Source of the DNA: Bacillus sp. M6-12
GTDB taxonomy: Bacteria > Bacillota > Bacilli > Bacillales > DSM-1321
Length of the DNA stretch: 64,000 bases
Direction: 5' to 3'
NCBI RefSeq assembly: GCF_002860285.1
Contig: NZ_PGVF01000031.1
Location: 62,001-126,000, forward strand
The position numbers and the translations under genes were made by a program. Under the pieces are notes generated by a model, which made no database searches, was not told the origin of the DNA, and saw only the letters and a program-made list of their open reading frames with translations. The number at the start of each line of letters is the position of its first letter. Within the stretch, counting starts at the first letter, position 1. Below are positions 9,339-17,654 of the stretch, piece after piece.

Positions 9339-11950
9339 AATGGCTTCGTTACAAAAAAACTATTATCGGCCTGCTTATTCTGATTGCCCTTTTTACCATT
9401 AGCTGGTTTACAGAACCTCACCCAGAAAGCAACAAGCTTCTGCTATATGATAAAGAAGGTAATGTTTTAGGTGCACCGCCAGTTGGGCCCTCATCGGATT
9501 TTCCGCTTGGAACAGATAAAGGATCAAGAAGTATGCTTCATTTAGTGCTGGAGGGTTTTAAATATTCAATCGCAGCATCCTTGGGGATAGGACTGCTTAC
9601 AGTCCTGGCAGGAAGTCTTCTGGGGCTTGTTTCAGCTGTCTGGTTTCCGGCATTTAAACTCTACTTTAAGGCCTTTTTCCTGCCGTTCCAATATATTCCT
9701 GCCTTGCTTATCGGCATCATCCTATTATCGCCTGTAGCCCTTTTCCCAAGAAGTATCCCTCCGTCGATTCTTATGGAATATGAGGTATTGATTCTGCTCA
9801 TAATTGGTCTTCCACCGGTGTTTTTTTTCATCACCTCCATGGCGGAAGAAATAAAACAGCAGCCTTATGTTATGAGTTCTTCTTTGCTGGGAGCGAGCAA
9901 GCTGCACATCATATGGAAGCATATATTGCCGAATTTAAAATCACACCTCGTCCTTTTGTCCGCTCAGCAAATTCTGCAAATACTACAGTTATTAACGTTC
10001 CTTGGGATATTCAGTCTTTATTGGGGCGGTCCGCACCCGAGTGCGATTACTTCCGCCCCTGATCCCGTCCGTTACCGTTCAATAACCAGCGAACTTGCAG
10101 GAATGACAGGCCAAAATTATTGGCTGTTCCGCAGGGCCCCATGGATGGCCCTGTCAGCGATTGGGGGAGTCGCTGTGATAGCGTTAATCGTTAACAGTAT
10201 CAAGAAAGAAATAGAATCAAACCTAACTCTCGTCCCTTCCCTATCAAAACGGAAATGGAGCTTCAAACGTATACATAATTCAGTGTCCAAAACAGAACCG
10301 AATATCAGTTCCGGCAGCTTTGCACTTATCGGATTCACAAATACTGTACGGGAAGGGAGTTATACACCGGCAATAGGAATGAGTGAAATCCTAAAATTTA
10401 AGCTGATGCAACTACTTAGAGGGCTGTCTTCCAACAGATTTAACAGGTTTGTAAAGATCTCCGGTACTGTTTTAGCCGTTCTGGTTATTGCACTGTATTT
10501 ATTCTCTGCAAAGAACACAACAACGGTCAGCAGCAGTATAAAGGAGCCCGAACAACCTAAAACTGACCAAATCGCCAAAGTCAGCTATACGAACCGTGAT
10601 CACATTCCAGTTAACTATAAAGCAGACCTTACTTATAATGAGGACGAACATACCGTAAGCGGAAAGCTGTTCGTTGAAACAACCAATTACACAGGAAAAA
10701 AACAGGACCACATATATTTTCATCTCTACCCGAACCAATTCAGCAAAGATCTGCCTGCAGATAAATGGCAGTACTTTATTAACGAAACTTCTACACCAGG
10801 ATCTGTGGAAATTTCTAAGCTTCTGGTTAATAAAGTAAGCACAAATGTGAGAGTGAAAGATACAATTCTCGACGTACCTGTGAAAAGTTGGGGCAAGAAT
10901 GAAACCGCAAATATAGAAATGGATTTTATTATTAAACTTCCGCAAAACTTTAGCTATTCAAGCTATGATTACGCAGCGGTATGGCTCGGGAATTGGCTGC
11001 CTATTCAGGCTGTATACGATAAGAATGGCTGGAACAAAGATCCGTTTTACCCAATTGGCAACCCGTTTTACAGTGAAACCGCCAATTATGATGTCACGGT
11101 TACCGCCCCTGCCAAGTATACGATTGCAACGAACGCAGATGATACGAAAGGTGTGTTAAAGCATGAAAAGGACACTATGAAGTACCAGGTGAAGGCTGAA
11201 AATATCAGAGACTTCTCCCTCGTATTAATGGATGCATACTACTATAGTAAACTGACCATTAAAGCTGGCAATACATTCGTAAACATTTGGCACTCTTCGA
11301 CAGATAATACTTTTGCAGCAAGAAACAAAACCATTATGAATCAGGCAATGTCCTATTACACCAGCAAATTTGGGGATTTCCCTTACCCGGAATATGACCT
11401 CGTAAGAGTTGGAGAAGGTACTGTACCGATGAACTATCCAGGTATGTCTTTTATTCCAGGCTATGCATTTAAATCCGACTTTGGGTCACACTTGATAGCC
11501 AATGGGCTTACAAGCCAATGGTGGTCCGGACTGGTTGGGAATAATAATGTAAGTGAGCCATGGCTTTCTGATAGTTTAAACACATACTGGGCAAGAAAAT
11601 TTATTAATGAAAAAATAAGCACCGAAAAAAAAGGAGTCCCTGGTGATATAAAAATAAAGATAAAACAAGCAGAGGAAGCCAATCAGTATCTTGGAAGCTC
11701 TTTGGCGGATTTTCAATCAGAAGAGGCCTATAGCATGTTAATTGGATTTAAGGGACCTGACATGTTCTCTCAGCTGGAAGAAAAAATAGGTGAACAAAAA
11801 ATGCTGGAAGCCTTAAAAGCATATCAGAAAGAATATGGGAATAAAAACGCTTCAGGAAAAGACTTCATAAAGGTTTTTTCTGACACAGCCGGCAAGGAAA
11901 CTGGAGATTTAATCAAAAAATGGCTCGAAGGAAAAAATGAAGAAGAATAG
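9335..11950 (+). CDS. OppC/DppC-type permease fused to a degenerate M1-peptidase-like domain
   Basis: 871 residues in two parts. Residues 1-290 form an OppC-like permease: an N-terminal helix, PLGTDKGSRSMLHLVLEG (the family's 'PLGTDxxGRDxxSR' region) and the coupling loop SSSLLGASKLHIIWKHILPN. After a soluble linker and another membrane helix (about 372-390, TVLAVLVIALYLFSA), residues 420-870 resemble M1 aminopeptidases: an N-terminal beta-saddle and then PMNYPGMSF where M1 enzymes have G-x-MEN. The zinc motif HExxH is replaced by ANGLTS in SHLIANGLTSQWW, and the distal Glu region reads EPWLSDSLNTYW. The metal site is therefore lost and peptide hydrolysis is not expected. The topology would place the domain outside the cell, where it could bind or hand over peptides. 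Confidence 0.82.
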   Translation: MKWLRYKKTIIGLLILIALFTISWFTEPHPESNKLLLYDKEGNVLGAPPVGPSSDFPLGTDKGSRSMLHLVLEGFKYSIAASLGIGLLTVLAGSLLGLVSAVWFPAFKLYFKAFFLPFQYIPALLIGIILLSPVALFPRSIPPSILMEYEVLILLIIGLPPVFFFITSMAEEIKQQPYVMSSSLLGASKLHIIWKHILPNLKSHLVLLSAQQILQILQLLTFLGIFSLYWGGPHPSAITSAPDPVRYRSITSELAGMTGQNYWLFRRAPWMALSAIGGVAVIALIVNSIKKEIESNLTLVPSLSKRKWSFKRIHNSVSKTEPNISSGSFALIGFTNTVREGSYTPAIGMSEILKFKLMQLLRGLSSNRFNRFVKISGTVLAVLVIALYLFSAKNTTTVSSSIKEPEQPKTDQIAKVSYTNRDHIPVNYKADLTYNEDEHTVSGKLFVETTNYTGKKQDHIYFHLYPNQFSKDLPADKWQYFINETSTPGSVEISKLLVNKVSTNVRVKDTILDVPVKSWGKNETANIEMDFIIKLPQNFSYSSYDYAAVWLGNWLPIQAVYDKNGWNKDPFYPIGNPFYSETANYDVTVTAPAKYTIATNADDTKGVLKHEKDTMKYQVKAENIRDFSLVLMDAYYYSKLTIKAGNTFVNIWHSSTDNTFAARNKTIMNQAMSYYTSKFGDFPYPEYDLVRVGEGTVPMNYPGMSFIPGYAFKSDFGSHLIANGLTSQWWSGLVGNNNVSEPWLSDSLNTYWARKFINEKISTEKKGVPGDIKIKIKQAEEANQYLGSSLADFQSEEAYSMLIGFKGPDMFSQLEEKIGEQKMLEALKAYQKEYGNKNASGKDFIKVFSDTAGKETGDLIKKWLEGKNEEE

Positions 11951-11951
11951 A

Positions 11952-11981
11952 AGAAGGCAGCCGGCTGGCTGCCTTTTTCGT
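11952..11981. terminator. Bidirectional terminator
   Basis: The hairpin AAGGCAGCC / GGCTGCCTTTTT sits immediately after the permease-fusion stop codon and before the convergent LysM-CAP gene. Confidence 0.88.
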
Positions 11982-12016
11982 ATGGCTGGCGATCCGCTCC
12001 AGCCGTAAATCTTATA

Positions 12017-12634
12017 TTACTTGCTGATAAACTGCTGTGTCCAATAGTGGCCGTAAGAACCGCCCTTAGCATAACCCACTCCAATAAAAGTGTAATTCTT
12101 GCTTAGGATATTGGCTTTGTGACCGGGACTCTTCATCCAGGCAGCCATAACAGCCTGCGCTGTTGTTTGGCCGGCAGCGATGTTTTCACCTGCATAGCGA
12201 TAGGAAATGCCAAATGACTTCATCATTTGAAAAGGAGAGCCGTACGTAGGGCTTGTATGGCTGAAATAATTTCTGTTTCGCATATCCTCAGACTTTACCC
12301 GGGCGACTTTGGCTAGTGATGAGTCTGATTTTAAAGCTGGCAGGCTATATTTTGCCCGTTCCATGTTTACGAGCTTAACGACTTGGGCATCAATTCCTGC
12401 GGAAGCTGCTGCAATAGCTTTAGCCGGTATATTAATAGCTTGTCCCACTTTAATCACATTTGGATTCTTAATTTGCGGATTCGCTTTAATAAGCTCTGTT
12501 AATGTTACATGATTTTTTGCAGCGATTTTTACAAAAGTATCTCCGCTCACAACTTTATATGTTCCAGCACCCAAAGCCGCCGTTGGAAATAGCAGGGCAA
12601 GAGATAAAGCAAACGATATGATAATTTTTTTCAT
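12017..12634 (-). CDS. Secreted LysM-CAP domain protein
   Basis: 205 residues. A signal peptide (about 1-23, KKIIISFALSLALLFPTAALGA) precedes one LysM domain (about 25-70, YKVVSGDTFVKIAAKN...VGQAINIPA), which should bind peptidoglycan. A CAP/SCP domain (about 84-204) carries LVNMERAKYSLPAL, FSHTSP, AGENIAAGQTTAQAVMAAWMKSPGHKANIL and GVGYAKG. The CAP residues His and Glu (SHTS, GENIA) are present. Similar proteins (YkwD type) are cell-wall or spore-coat associated in Bacillus; the reaction is unknown. A strong GGAGG-type ribosome site precedes the ATG. It lies convergent to the permease fusion, with a shared terminator. Confidence 0.9.
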   Translation of the reverse strand: MKKIIISFALSLALLFPTAALGAGTYKVVSGDTFVKIAAKNHVTLTELIKANPQIKNPNVIKVGQAINIPAKAIAAASAGIDAQVVKLVNMERAKYSLPALKSDSSLAKVARVKSEDMRNRNYFSHTSPTYGSPFQMMKSFGISYRYAGENIAAGQTTAQAVMAAWMKSPGHKANILSKNYTFIGVGYAKGGSYGHYWTQQFISK

Positions 12635-12966
12635 GTTTTGTCTCCTCCTAGTGTTCTTATGTAGAATTGGCTCAAAGCTATTATCCTATAAAAAGGCAAA
12701 TGGGTGTGAAGCCAATTTTTAGTAATTGGGCGTTTTTTGTTTAACCTTCTGTTACAAAGGGTAAAATGAATGTTTTTTGGATCGATGAGTTGATAGTATT
12801 CAACGACTCAAAAAGGGGCTTAGTAATTTAGTAAAAACTGCATTTTTATATGGATTTTTTTTAAAAACATAAAACTAGGTGCAGTTATAAAATAGTTTCT
12901 TACTCTTTCAAATAATAAAATAAGCCCTATCCTCATTTTCTGAGGCTAGGGCTTACATATATCCTA
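12635..12966. other. Intergenic region with terminator
   Basis: AT-rich and without a coding frame. It holds the promoter side of the LysM-CAP gene and, at 12925-12957, the terminator of the next minus-strand gene. Confidence 0.5.
12925..12957 (-). terminator. Terminator of ytoP-DUF84 unit
   Basis: An inverted repeat TAAGCCCTA / CTAGGGCTTA (outer stem) with inner CCTCA / TGAGG lies just past the DUF84 stop codon. Confidence 0.8.
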
Positions 12967-13488
12967 TTAAGAGTTTTTGTGATATTCATATTGCCCGATC
13001 AGCATGTAGACAATATGCTGGAACATTTCGAAACGAGTAATCCGTTCATTGGTAAAAACGCCGATGGCCCCTTCTTTTTTCCGAACATCTTTTTTCTTGG
13101 TGTACTCTGCCATCACAGGGCCAAGCTCCCTCCCCGCCTGGAGCTGCTCGGCCACTTCAGGCGGAAGGGGAATCCGGGCGCCGCCACCTATAAACGTTTT
13201 ACCTTTTTGTGTCACCAGTGCGCCCCAGTTGCATAAAAACAGCCCATATTCTGTTTCAACAACCCCGCCTTCAAGGCCAATACCAACTTCTGCTGAGACA
13301 GAGGCCAGGCTATTTTTCGCCCTGTTGATCGCACCCTTAATGGTTTCTTCATCAGAAAATGGCTGACTGGAAACCCCGGATTCTGCGTCAACTTCAAGGT
13401 ATACTGCCAAATCTCTCCCTATGGCAGCTTTCACAGCTTCTGCCTTTGCCGGATTTTTACTGCCGATCGCAATTTTGACTTTATCCAT
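12967..13488 (-). CDS. DUF84 family inosine/xanthosine triphosphatase-like protein
   Basis: 173 residues from MDKVKIAIGSKNPAKAEAVKAAI, the typical start of the YjjX/DUF84 NTPase family, which cleaves non-canonical purine triphosphates (ITP, XTP) and keeps them out of nucleic acids. Conserved features seen are GSKNPAK, the SQPFSDEETIKGAINRAKN region, GIGLEGG and KKEGAIGVFTNERITR. The start at 13488 was chosen over an upstream frame extension because it matches the family and overlaps the ytoP stop by eight bases, suggesting coupled translation. The assignment to the family is firm; substrate preference is inferred. Confidence 0.86.
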   Translation of the reverse strand: MDKVKIAIGSKNPAKAEAVKAAIGRDLAVYLEVDAESGVSSQPFSDEETIKGAINRAKNSLASVSAEVGIGLEGGVVETEYGLFLCNWGALVTQKGKTFIGGGARIPLPPEVAEQLQAGRELGPVMAEYTKKKDVRKKEGAIGVFTNERITRFEMFQHIVYMLIGQYEYHKNS

Positions 13489-14554
13489 TTTGCCTGATTG
13501 ACTCCACTGTTGCTTTATCACATGCTTTTACAAGCTTTCCAATCAATTCCCTGGCTGCTGCATAATCATCTATATGGATAATTGAAGCATGTGTATGAAT
13601 GTAGCGGGAACATAAGCCAATAACACCACTTGGAATACCTTCATTGGATGTATGAACCCTTCCAGCATCGGTTCCGCCCTGAGAAACATAGTATTGATAA
13701 GGGATATTATGCGTTTCGGCTGTATCCAGGATAAATTCCCTCATTCCTCTATGAGTTACCATGGACCTGTCGAGAATCCGGAGCAATGCTCCTTTTCCGA
13801 GCTGGCCGAACTCATTCTTGCTTCCAGACATATCGTTGGCCGGGCTTGCATCAAGGGCAAAGAAAATATCTGGTTTAATCATATTAGCTGCCGTTTGAGC
13901 TCCTCTTAACCCGACTTCCTCCTGTACAGTTGCACCTGAGAACAAAATATTTGGAAGCGCTGTGTCTTTTAAATCCTTTAAAAGCTCAATTGAAAGGCCG
14001 CATCCATAACGGTTATCCCATGCTTTCGCGAGTATTTTTTTCTCGTTTGCCATTGGTGTAAACGGGCAAACAGGGACAATTGACTGACCAGGCCGGATGC
14101 CCATCCGCTTTACATCTTCTTTATCATCTGCCCCAACATCGATCAGCATATTTTTAATATCCATCGGCTTACTGCGCATTGCTTCATCAAGCAAATGCGG
14201 CGGAATTGAACCAACTACCCCGATGATCGGCCCATTGTCTGTAATCACTTCTACTCGCTGGGCAAGAAGCACCTGGCTCCACCATCCGCCCAGCGTCTGA
14301 AAGCGAATCATGCCATTGTCAGTAATGGACGTTACCATAAAACCAACCTCATCCATATGGCCGGCGACCATTACTCTTGGGCCAGTATCATCACCCTTCT
14401 TGACACCAAAAATACTGCCCAGTCCATCCTGAATGATTTCATCAGAGTATTTTTCAAGCTCCTGCCTCATAAATTTACGCACACTATGTTCATTCCCAGG
14501 AACACCTGGCAGCTCTGTTAATGTTTTAAACAGTGATAAAGTTTCCTCGTTCAT
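13481..14554 (-). CDS. ytoP: M42 family metallopeptidase YtoP
   Basis: 357 residues, full length for M42 glutamyl-aminopeptidase/endoglucanase-like enzymes. Metal and catalytic motifs are visible: VAGHMDEVGFMV (zinc His/Asp), AWDNRYGCG, GATVQEEVGLRGA (general base Glu pair), FALDASPANDM and HTHASIIHIDDY at the C-terminus. These cytoplasmic dinuclear-metal enzymes trim N-terminal residues from peptides. It is the promoter-proximal gene of a two-gene unit with the DUF84 NTPase. The ATG at 14554 has a weak but acceptable AGGAG-like site. Confidence 0.93.
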   Translation of the reverse strand: MNEETLSLFKTLTELPGVPGNEHSVRKFMRQELEKYSDEIIQDGLGSIFGVKKGDDTGPRVMVAGHMDEVGFMVTSITDNGMIRFQTLGGWWSQVLLAQRVEVITDNGPIIGVVGSIPPHLLDEAMRSKPMDIKNMLIDVGADDKEDVKRMGIRPGQSIVPVCPFTPMANEKKILAKAWDNRYGCGLSIELLKDLKDTALPNILFSGATVQEEVGLRGAQTAANMIKPDIFFALDASPANDMSGSKNEFGQLGKGALLRILDRSMVTHRGMREFILDTAETHNIPYQYYVSQGGTDAGRVHTSNEGIPSGVIGLCSRYIHTHASIIHIDDYAAARELIGKLVKACDKATVESIRQNG

Positions 14555-14704
14555 CTTTTTGCTCCTTAATTAATCATGGATTATTTACATCCTCTATTTT
14601 ACAGAAACATGTAATCTCTTTCCAGTATGCAGAAACAATGAACTTTTCCTGATTTGTTTTCTTTATTTGTAAGGCTATATTAAAGTTCATTGTTGACTTT
14701 GGCA

Positions 14705-14842
14705 TTATGTTGAGTGGAGCGCAAGGTGCGAGACTCCTCGAAAATGCTTCGCGTTTCCTTCGTGCGGTGTTTTTTCAAGGAAGCCAATTCAATGTCCTGC
14801 GGGATTAACGGGTCAGGGAGACCCCGTAGGCGGAAAGCGAGG
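14705..14842 (+). repeat. Dispersed Bacillaceae repeat, copy A
   Basis: GC-richer non-coding stretch with TGTTTTTTCAAGG, then CAATGTCCTGCGGG and GAGACCCCGTAGGCGG. The segment from about 14763 has a clear counterpart on the opposite strand at 26985-27078. It lies directly in front of an IS3-type remnant. Confidence 0.7.
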
Positions 14843-14850
14843 GCACTTCT

Positions 14851-15073
14851 GTGATGGAGAATTTCTTCGGTATTATGAAATCAGAGTTCCTCTACCTAAA
14901 GGAATTTGAAAGTGTCAAACATTTTAAAGTAGAACTAGAGAAATATATCATTTACTATAACAACAAACGGATTAAGGCAAAATTAAAAGGCATGAGCCCG
15001 GTACAATACCGATCTCATGCCCAGCTAGCTGCCTAATGAAATAACCGTGTCTAACTTTTAGGGGTCACTTCAT
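14851..15073 (+). mobile_element. IS3/IS150-family transposase remnant (3' end)
   Basis: A frame at 14851-15036 encodes 61 residues (MENFFGIMKSEFLYL ... YYNNKRIKAKLKGMSPVQYR), the C-terminal end of an IS150-like OrfB/DDE integrase, including the final catalytic-helix region (E in MENFFG..KSE). The rest of OrfB and all of OrfA are missing. The sequence after the stop, TGTCTAACTTTTAGGGGTCA, looks like the right terminal inverted repeat of such elements. The element is inactive. Confidence 0.85.
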
Positions 15074-15187
15074 TTTAGCCAAGGGGATTATTTGTTTCTG
15101 CATGTCAGGGAATGAGTATTTTCAATACTGATACTCCTTTTTACATATTACTCAGAATACTTCCCCTTTTTAAAAGACGGAAGGACG

Positions 15188-15928
15188 TTAACGTTCATAC
15201 TTTAAGTTTGAATCGATAATCCTACCCGGCTCTGTAGACTTTTCTAATATTCCTAATGCTAAGCTGAGTACTTGTTTTTGCTGTTCTTTGGCTCCGGGTC
15301 CACCCACGGGGCTACCAAAAGGGAAGCGATTATAAAGAGATCGGGGAACATTAACAATTTCAGAAATTTCTTTGGCTAACGTAAGTGCTACAGTTGGAAT
15401 TCCATGAGATTCAATGGTTCGTGCGACCAGACCGGCCGACTGCTGGCAAAGTGGTCAGGAAGGAACCAATATGACAGCATCCACTTTCGCTTTCTTTAAC
15501 TTTTTTGCAACTTCAGGGGCAGTAACATTTTTTAAGGAATGGGGAACAGGAATATAGCCCATAAAACTATAATGGGTTTCCGCTAATTCACCTATTTTTC
15601 CTTCTGACAGCAATTCTTTTAATACATCCAAAGGGAATACAACATTAGGATCTTTCCGTGCATTGGTTTGATCATAATGTTCATGAGCAAATGATACGGT
15701 GGATAAATTAGTATCAACTGGAATTTCCCGATAAGAAACATCACCTAGACCATAGTTATCGTTAAACGGTGTCATTCCTTTTATATATACTCCACCGGTT
15801 GTAATGAGAGCAATTTTGGCCTCTGTGGTTTTTTTCTTAAAGGGTGTGAAGGGTGCTGCCTCGTTTCGTTCAAAACGAAAAGATGGAACCCATCGCTCTT
15901 GCACTGCTTTTTCTACTTTTTCAATCAA
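15188..15928 (-). CDS. PrdB/GrdB-type reductase subunit with in-frame UGA (probable selenocysteine)
   Basis: Read through one UGA at 15455-15457, the frame gives about 246 residues, the usual length of PrdB-like (D-proline/glycine reductase selenoprotein B family) proteins. The segment before it (DAVILVPS) and after it (PLCQQSAGLVARTIE, GIPTVALTLAKE, FPFGSPVGGPG) both look conserved. The UGA lies in a U-P-L-C context, a typical U-x-x-C redox motif. I infer selenocysteine insertion; homologues with Cys at this place would be C-x-x-C. The TTG start at 15928 is chosen because AAAGGTGG lies 8 bases upstream; a GTG at 15940 is the alternative. The substrate is unknown. If selenocysteine machinery is absent, this is a nonsense-mutated pseudogene. 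Confidence 0.75.
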
Positions 15929-16172
15929 TTGATATCCCACCTTTACATGACATCATAACAATGTTAGCTCATCGGCACAAATAATGTGAAACAGAAAAGG
16001 AGATCAGGTGTAAGTTTAACGAACGCTGATAGCAAATTAGCAGACTCCGATCCTCTGACCAATGACCTTGATAAAAAAAGTTCTAGATCTATCTTTGGAT
16101 TGGCTCAAAAGTGCAGGGTAAAGAGGCTACTGACTTCCTGGTAGGGGTTAGGGGATTTCCTCGACAGGTTTT

Positions 16173-16207
16173 GTTTGTATGGCAGCGAGCTCGCTGTCTA
16201 TACAAAC
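16173..16207. repeat. 35-bp inverted repeat, almost no loop
   Basis: The arms GTTTGTATGGCAGCGAG and CTCGCTGTCTATACAAAC are complementary except for small mismatches at the centre of each arm. There is no T-run, so it is not a standard terminator. It could be a cruciform, an operator or a processed RNA hairpin. Confidence 0.8.
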
Positions 16208-16212
16208 ACGAA

Positions 16213-16253
16213 GCTTGCCTAACTCTTACTAGTTAGTGAGACTAACAGCAAGT
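16213..16253. repeat. Second imperfect inverted repeat
   Basis: The arms begin CTTGC..CTAAC and end TAAC..GCAAG around a central ACTAGT. It lies directly next to the first palindrome and about 65 bases upstream of the following start codon. Confidence 0.6.
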
Positions 16254-16319
16254 TATTTTACAATTTCTAATTGGTGTATAATAGTGGAAGAAATTTTATA
16301 TTAACGGAGGGTAAGGAAA

Positions 16320-16715
16320 ATGAAGATTTTGTTTGATGAAACATTCACTTCAAATGATGGAAAGCGAAAAAGCAGGAATATTTGGTATGGATATGCTGAT
16401 ATATCTGTTGATGGTGAGTATGGAAAAACCATTAAGCTTAATGAAGATTTTATGGATAATTTATGCGAAATAATAAAAAATGACTTATCTAGGAATGCAG
16501 CAAATGCACCTACTGAAACTAACTGGTATTTCTATGGAAGTGCTGTAACTCAGGACGCTATTGGAGACAATATCCGTCCGACAATTATGGTTCGGGAGAG
16601 ATCTGACGAGTTTATAACTAATTTTAATATCAGTGACCACGATTTTGCTGTAAATATTGATGCTATTCTGTTGTTTAAGGCGGATTTTGAAAAACGTTTA
16701 GCGAGTCATTGTTGA
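16320..16715 (+). CDS. Hypothetical protein
   Basis: 131 residues; I do not recognise a family. It starts MKILFDETFTSNDGKRKSR, has no signal peptide or membrane helix, and mixes acidic and aromatic residues (NWYFYGSAVTQDAIGDN, IMVRERSDEF). GGAGGGTAAGG directly upstream makes translation plausible. It is monocistronic, preceded by two palindromes and followed by repeat material, in a stretch that has an IS remnant on one side and ytzB on the other, so it may be acquired. Confidence 0.65.
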   Translation: MKILFDETFTSNDGKRKSRNIWYGYADISVDGEYGKTIKLNEDFMDNLCEIIKNDLSRNAANAPTETNWYFYGSAVTQDAIGDNIRPTIMVRERSDEFITNFNISDHDFAVNIDAILLFKADFEKRLASHC

Positions 16716-16852
16716 ATAATATCAGTATAAGCATTTTCAAACTATTTGAGGGGATGATTTCATAATGAATTCATTCTCCTTTTTCATGCAGTGGGAGTCT
16801 TTTTGTGTGGAGGAGAAGGACATTTAAAAATACAGATTGCGAATAATTACAC

Positions 16853-16905
16853 TTAAATTAACTGCCCCTTTAGTGGGATAAAAAGCTGCCAACAGGCAGT
16901 CAAAA
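16853..16905 (+). repeat. MITE-like palindromic repeat, partial copy
   Basis: It contains AACTGCCCCTTTAGTGGGAT followed by AAAAAGCTGCC...GGCAG, the left arm and central hairpin of the repeat seen complete at 40824-40902. The right arm (GCACCCGTTAGT) is missing. Confidence 0.7.
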
Positions 16906-16988
16906 CTTGAAATAGTACTTTCAAGGTAATTTGTTTCTATGTCACAATTAGTTGCATCGCATTAAGTCGGTTTTACATTACGAAAATT

Positions 16989-17055
16989 AAAAGGCATGTT
17001 AGGGATTTTTAAAAACATACAAATTAGAATCCCGTAGTTTGGTAATGCCTTTTTT
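16989..17055 (+). terminator. Long nested hairpin with T-run
   Basis: An outer stem AAAAGGCAT / ATGCCTTTTTT and an inner stem GGGATT / AATCCC enclose an A-rich loop. It ends in a T-run, so it can act as a terminator on the plus strand. The size and internal loops are unusual for a simple terminator. Confidence 0.6.
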
Positions 17056-17207
17056 AGAGGTTATCTTAAGGGTAGCCATTTGTAAAAATGAATTACACCA
17101 AACATAGCTTTTCCAAACTCGCCAATCAGCATCTTTTTTTATATACTATTTTATATGGGCATTCGTTAAAGAAGTTAGAACAGCCTTGAATGTTGGAGGG
17201 AATAATG

Positions 17208-17528
17208 ATGAACTGGAAAACATTTTTAGCCGGTGCCGCTGCTGGGATTGCAGCTGGCTATGTGGCAAAGCAAGTAATAGATCAAACCGTAAACATTACA
17301 CCCGAAAGCATCCTCTCAAACGTTAAAAATGCGCTAAGAAAAGAAGGAAAAGTTAATGGTTCCTGGATCATTATGAAGCCGGAGCCCTACCAAAAGTTCA
17401 ATCTGGATTATAAGGTTTATAAAGGCGGGATCACTCGGATTATCAATGGAAACCAGGAGCAGTATGAATTTATTGCAGATGCCGCAACAGGCGCTTTATT
17501 GGATTTAAATGCAGTAACCAGCTCTTGA
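17208..17528 (+). CDS. ytzB: PepSY-domain small membrane protein YtzB
   Basis: 106 residues from MNWKTFLAGAAAGIAAGYVA, one N-terminal hydrophobic helix, then a single PepSY-type domain (residues about 30-105: TPESILSNVKNALRKEGKVNGSWI, EFIADAATGALLDL). PepSY domains are thought to inhibit peptidases or bind at the cell surface. The start at 17208 is preferred because GGAGGG lies 7 bases upstream; the ATG three bases earlier is also possible. Gene order next to ytnP and trmB matches B. subtilis. Confidence 0.87.
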   Translation: MNWKTFLAGAAAGIAAGYVAKQVIDQTVNITPESILSNVKNALRKEGKVNGSWIIMKPEPYQKFNLDYKVYKGGITRIINGNQEQYEFIADAATGALLDLNAVTSS

Positions 17529-17546
17529 ATTTAAGCAGATTACTGC

Positions 17547-17588
17547 AAAAAACCTTGTCATGGGATCTGCCTGTGACAAGGTTTTTAC
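17547..17588. terminator. Bidirectional terminator between ytzB and ytnP
   Basis: The stem AAACCTTGTCA / TGACAAGGTTTTT with a 13-base loop lies between two convergent genes. Confidence 0.88.
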
Positions 17589-17654
17589 GTCTTTAGTCTG
17601 CAGTCCTGCCAGACTTTAGAAGATACTCCTTTTGACAGACTGCCTGCACTTTTC

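Larger units (their letters stand above)
15941..16319. other. Intergenic region with two perfect-like palindromes
   Basis: No coding frame is supported. It contains palindromes at 16173-16207 and 16213-16253 and a TATAAT box near 16276 that could serve the downstream gene. Confidence 0.5.

Noticed and set aside
15425..15457. Canonical SECIS hairpin after the UGA
   Set aside because: Small stems can be drawn but loop position and sequence do not clearly fit; kept only as an open question in the selenoprotein finding.
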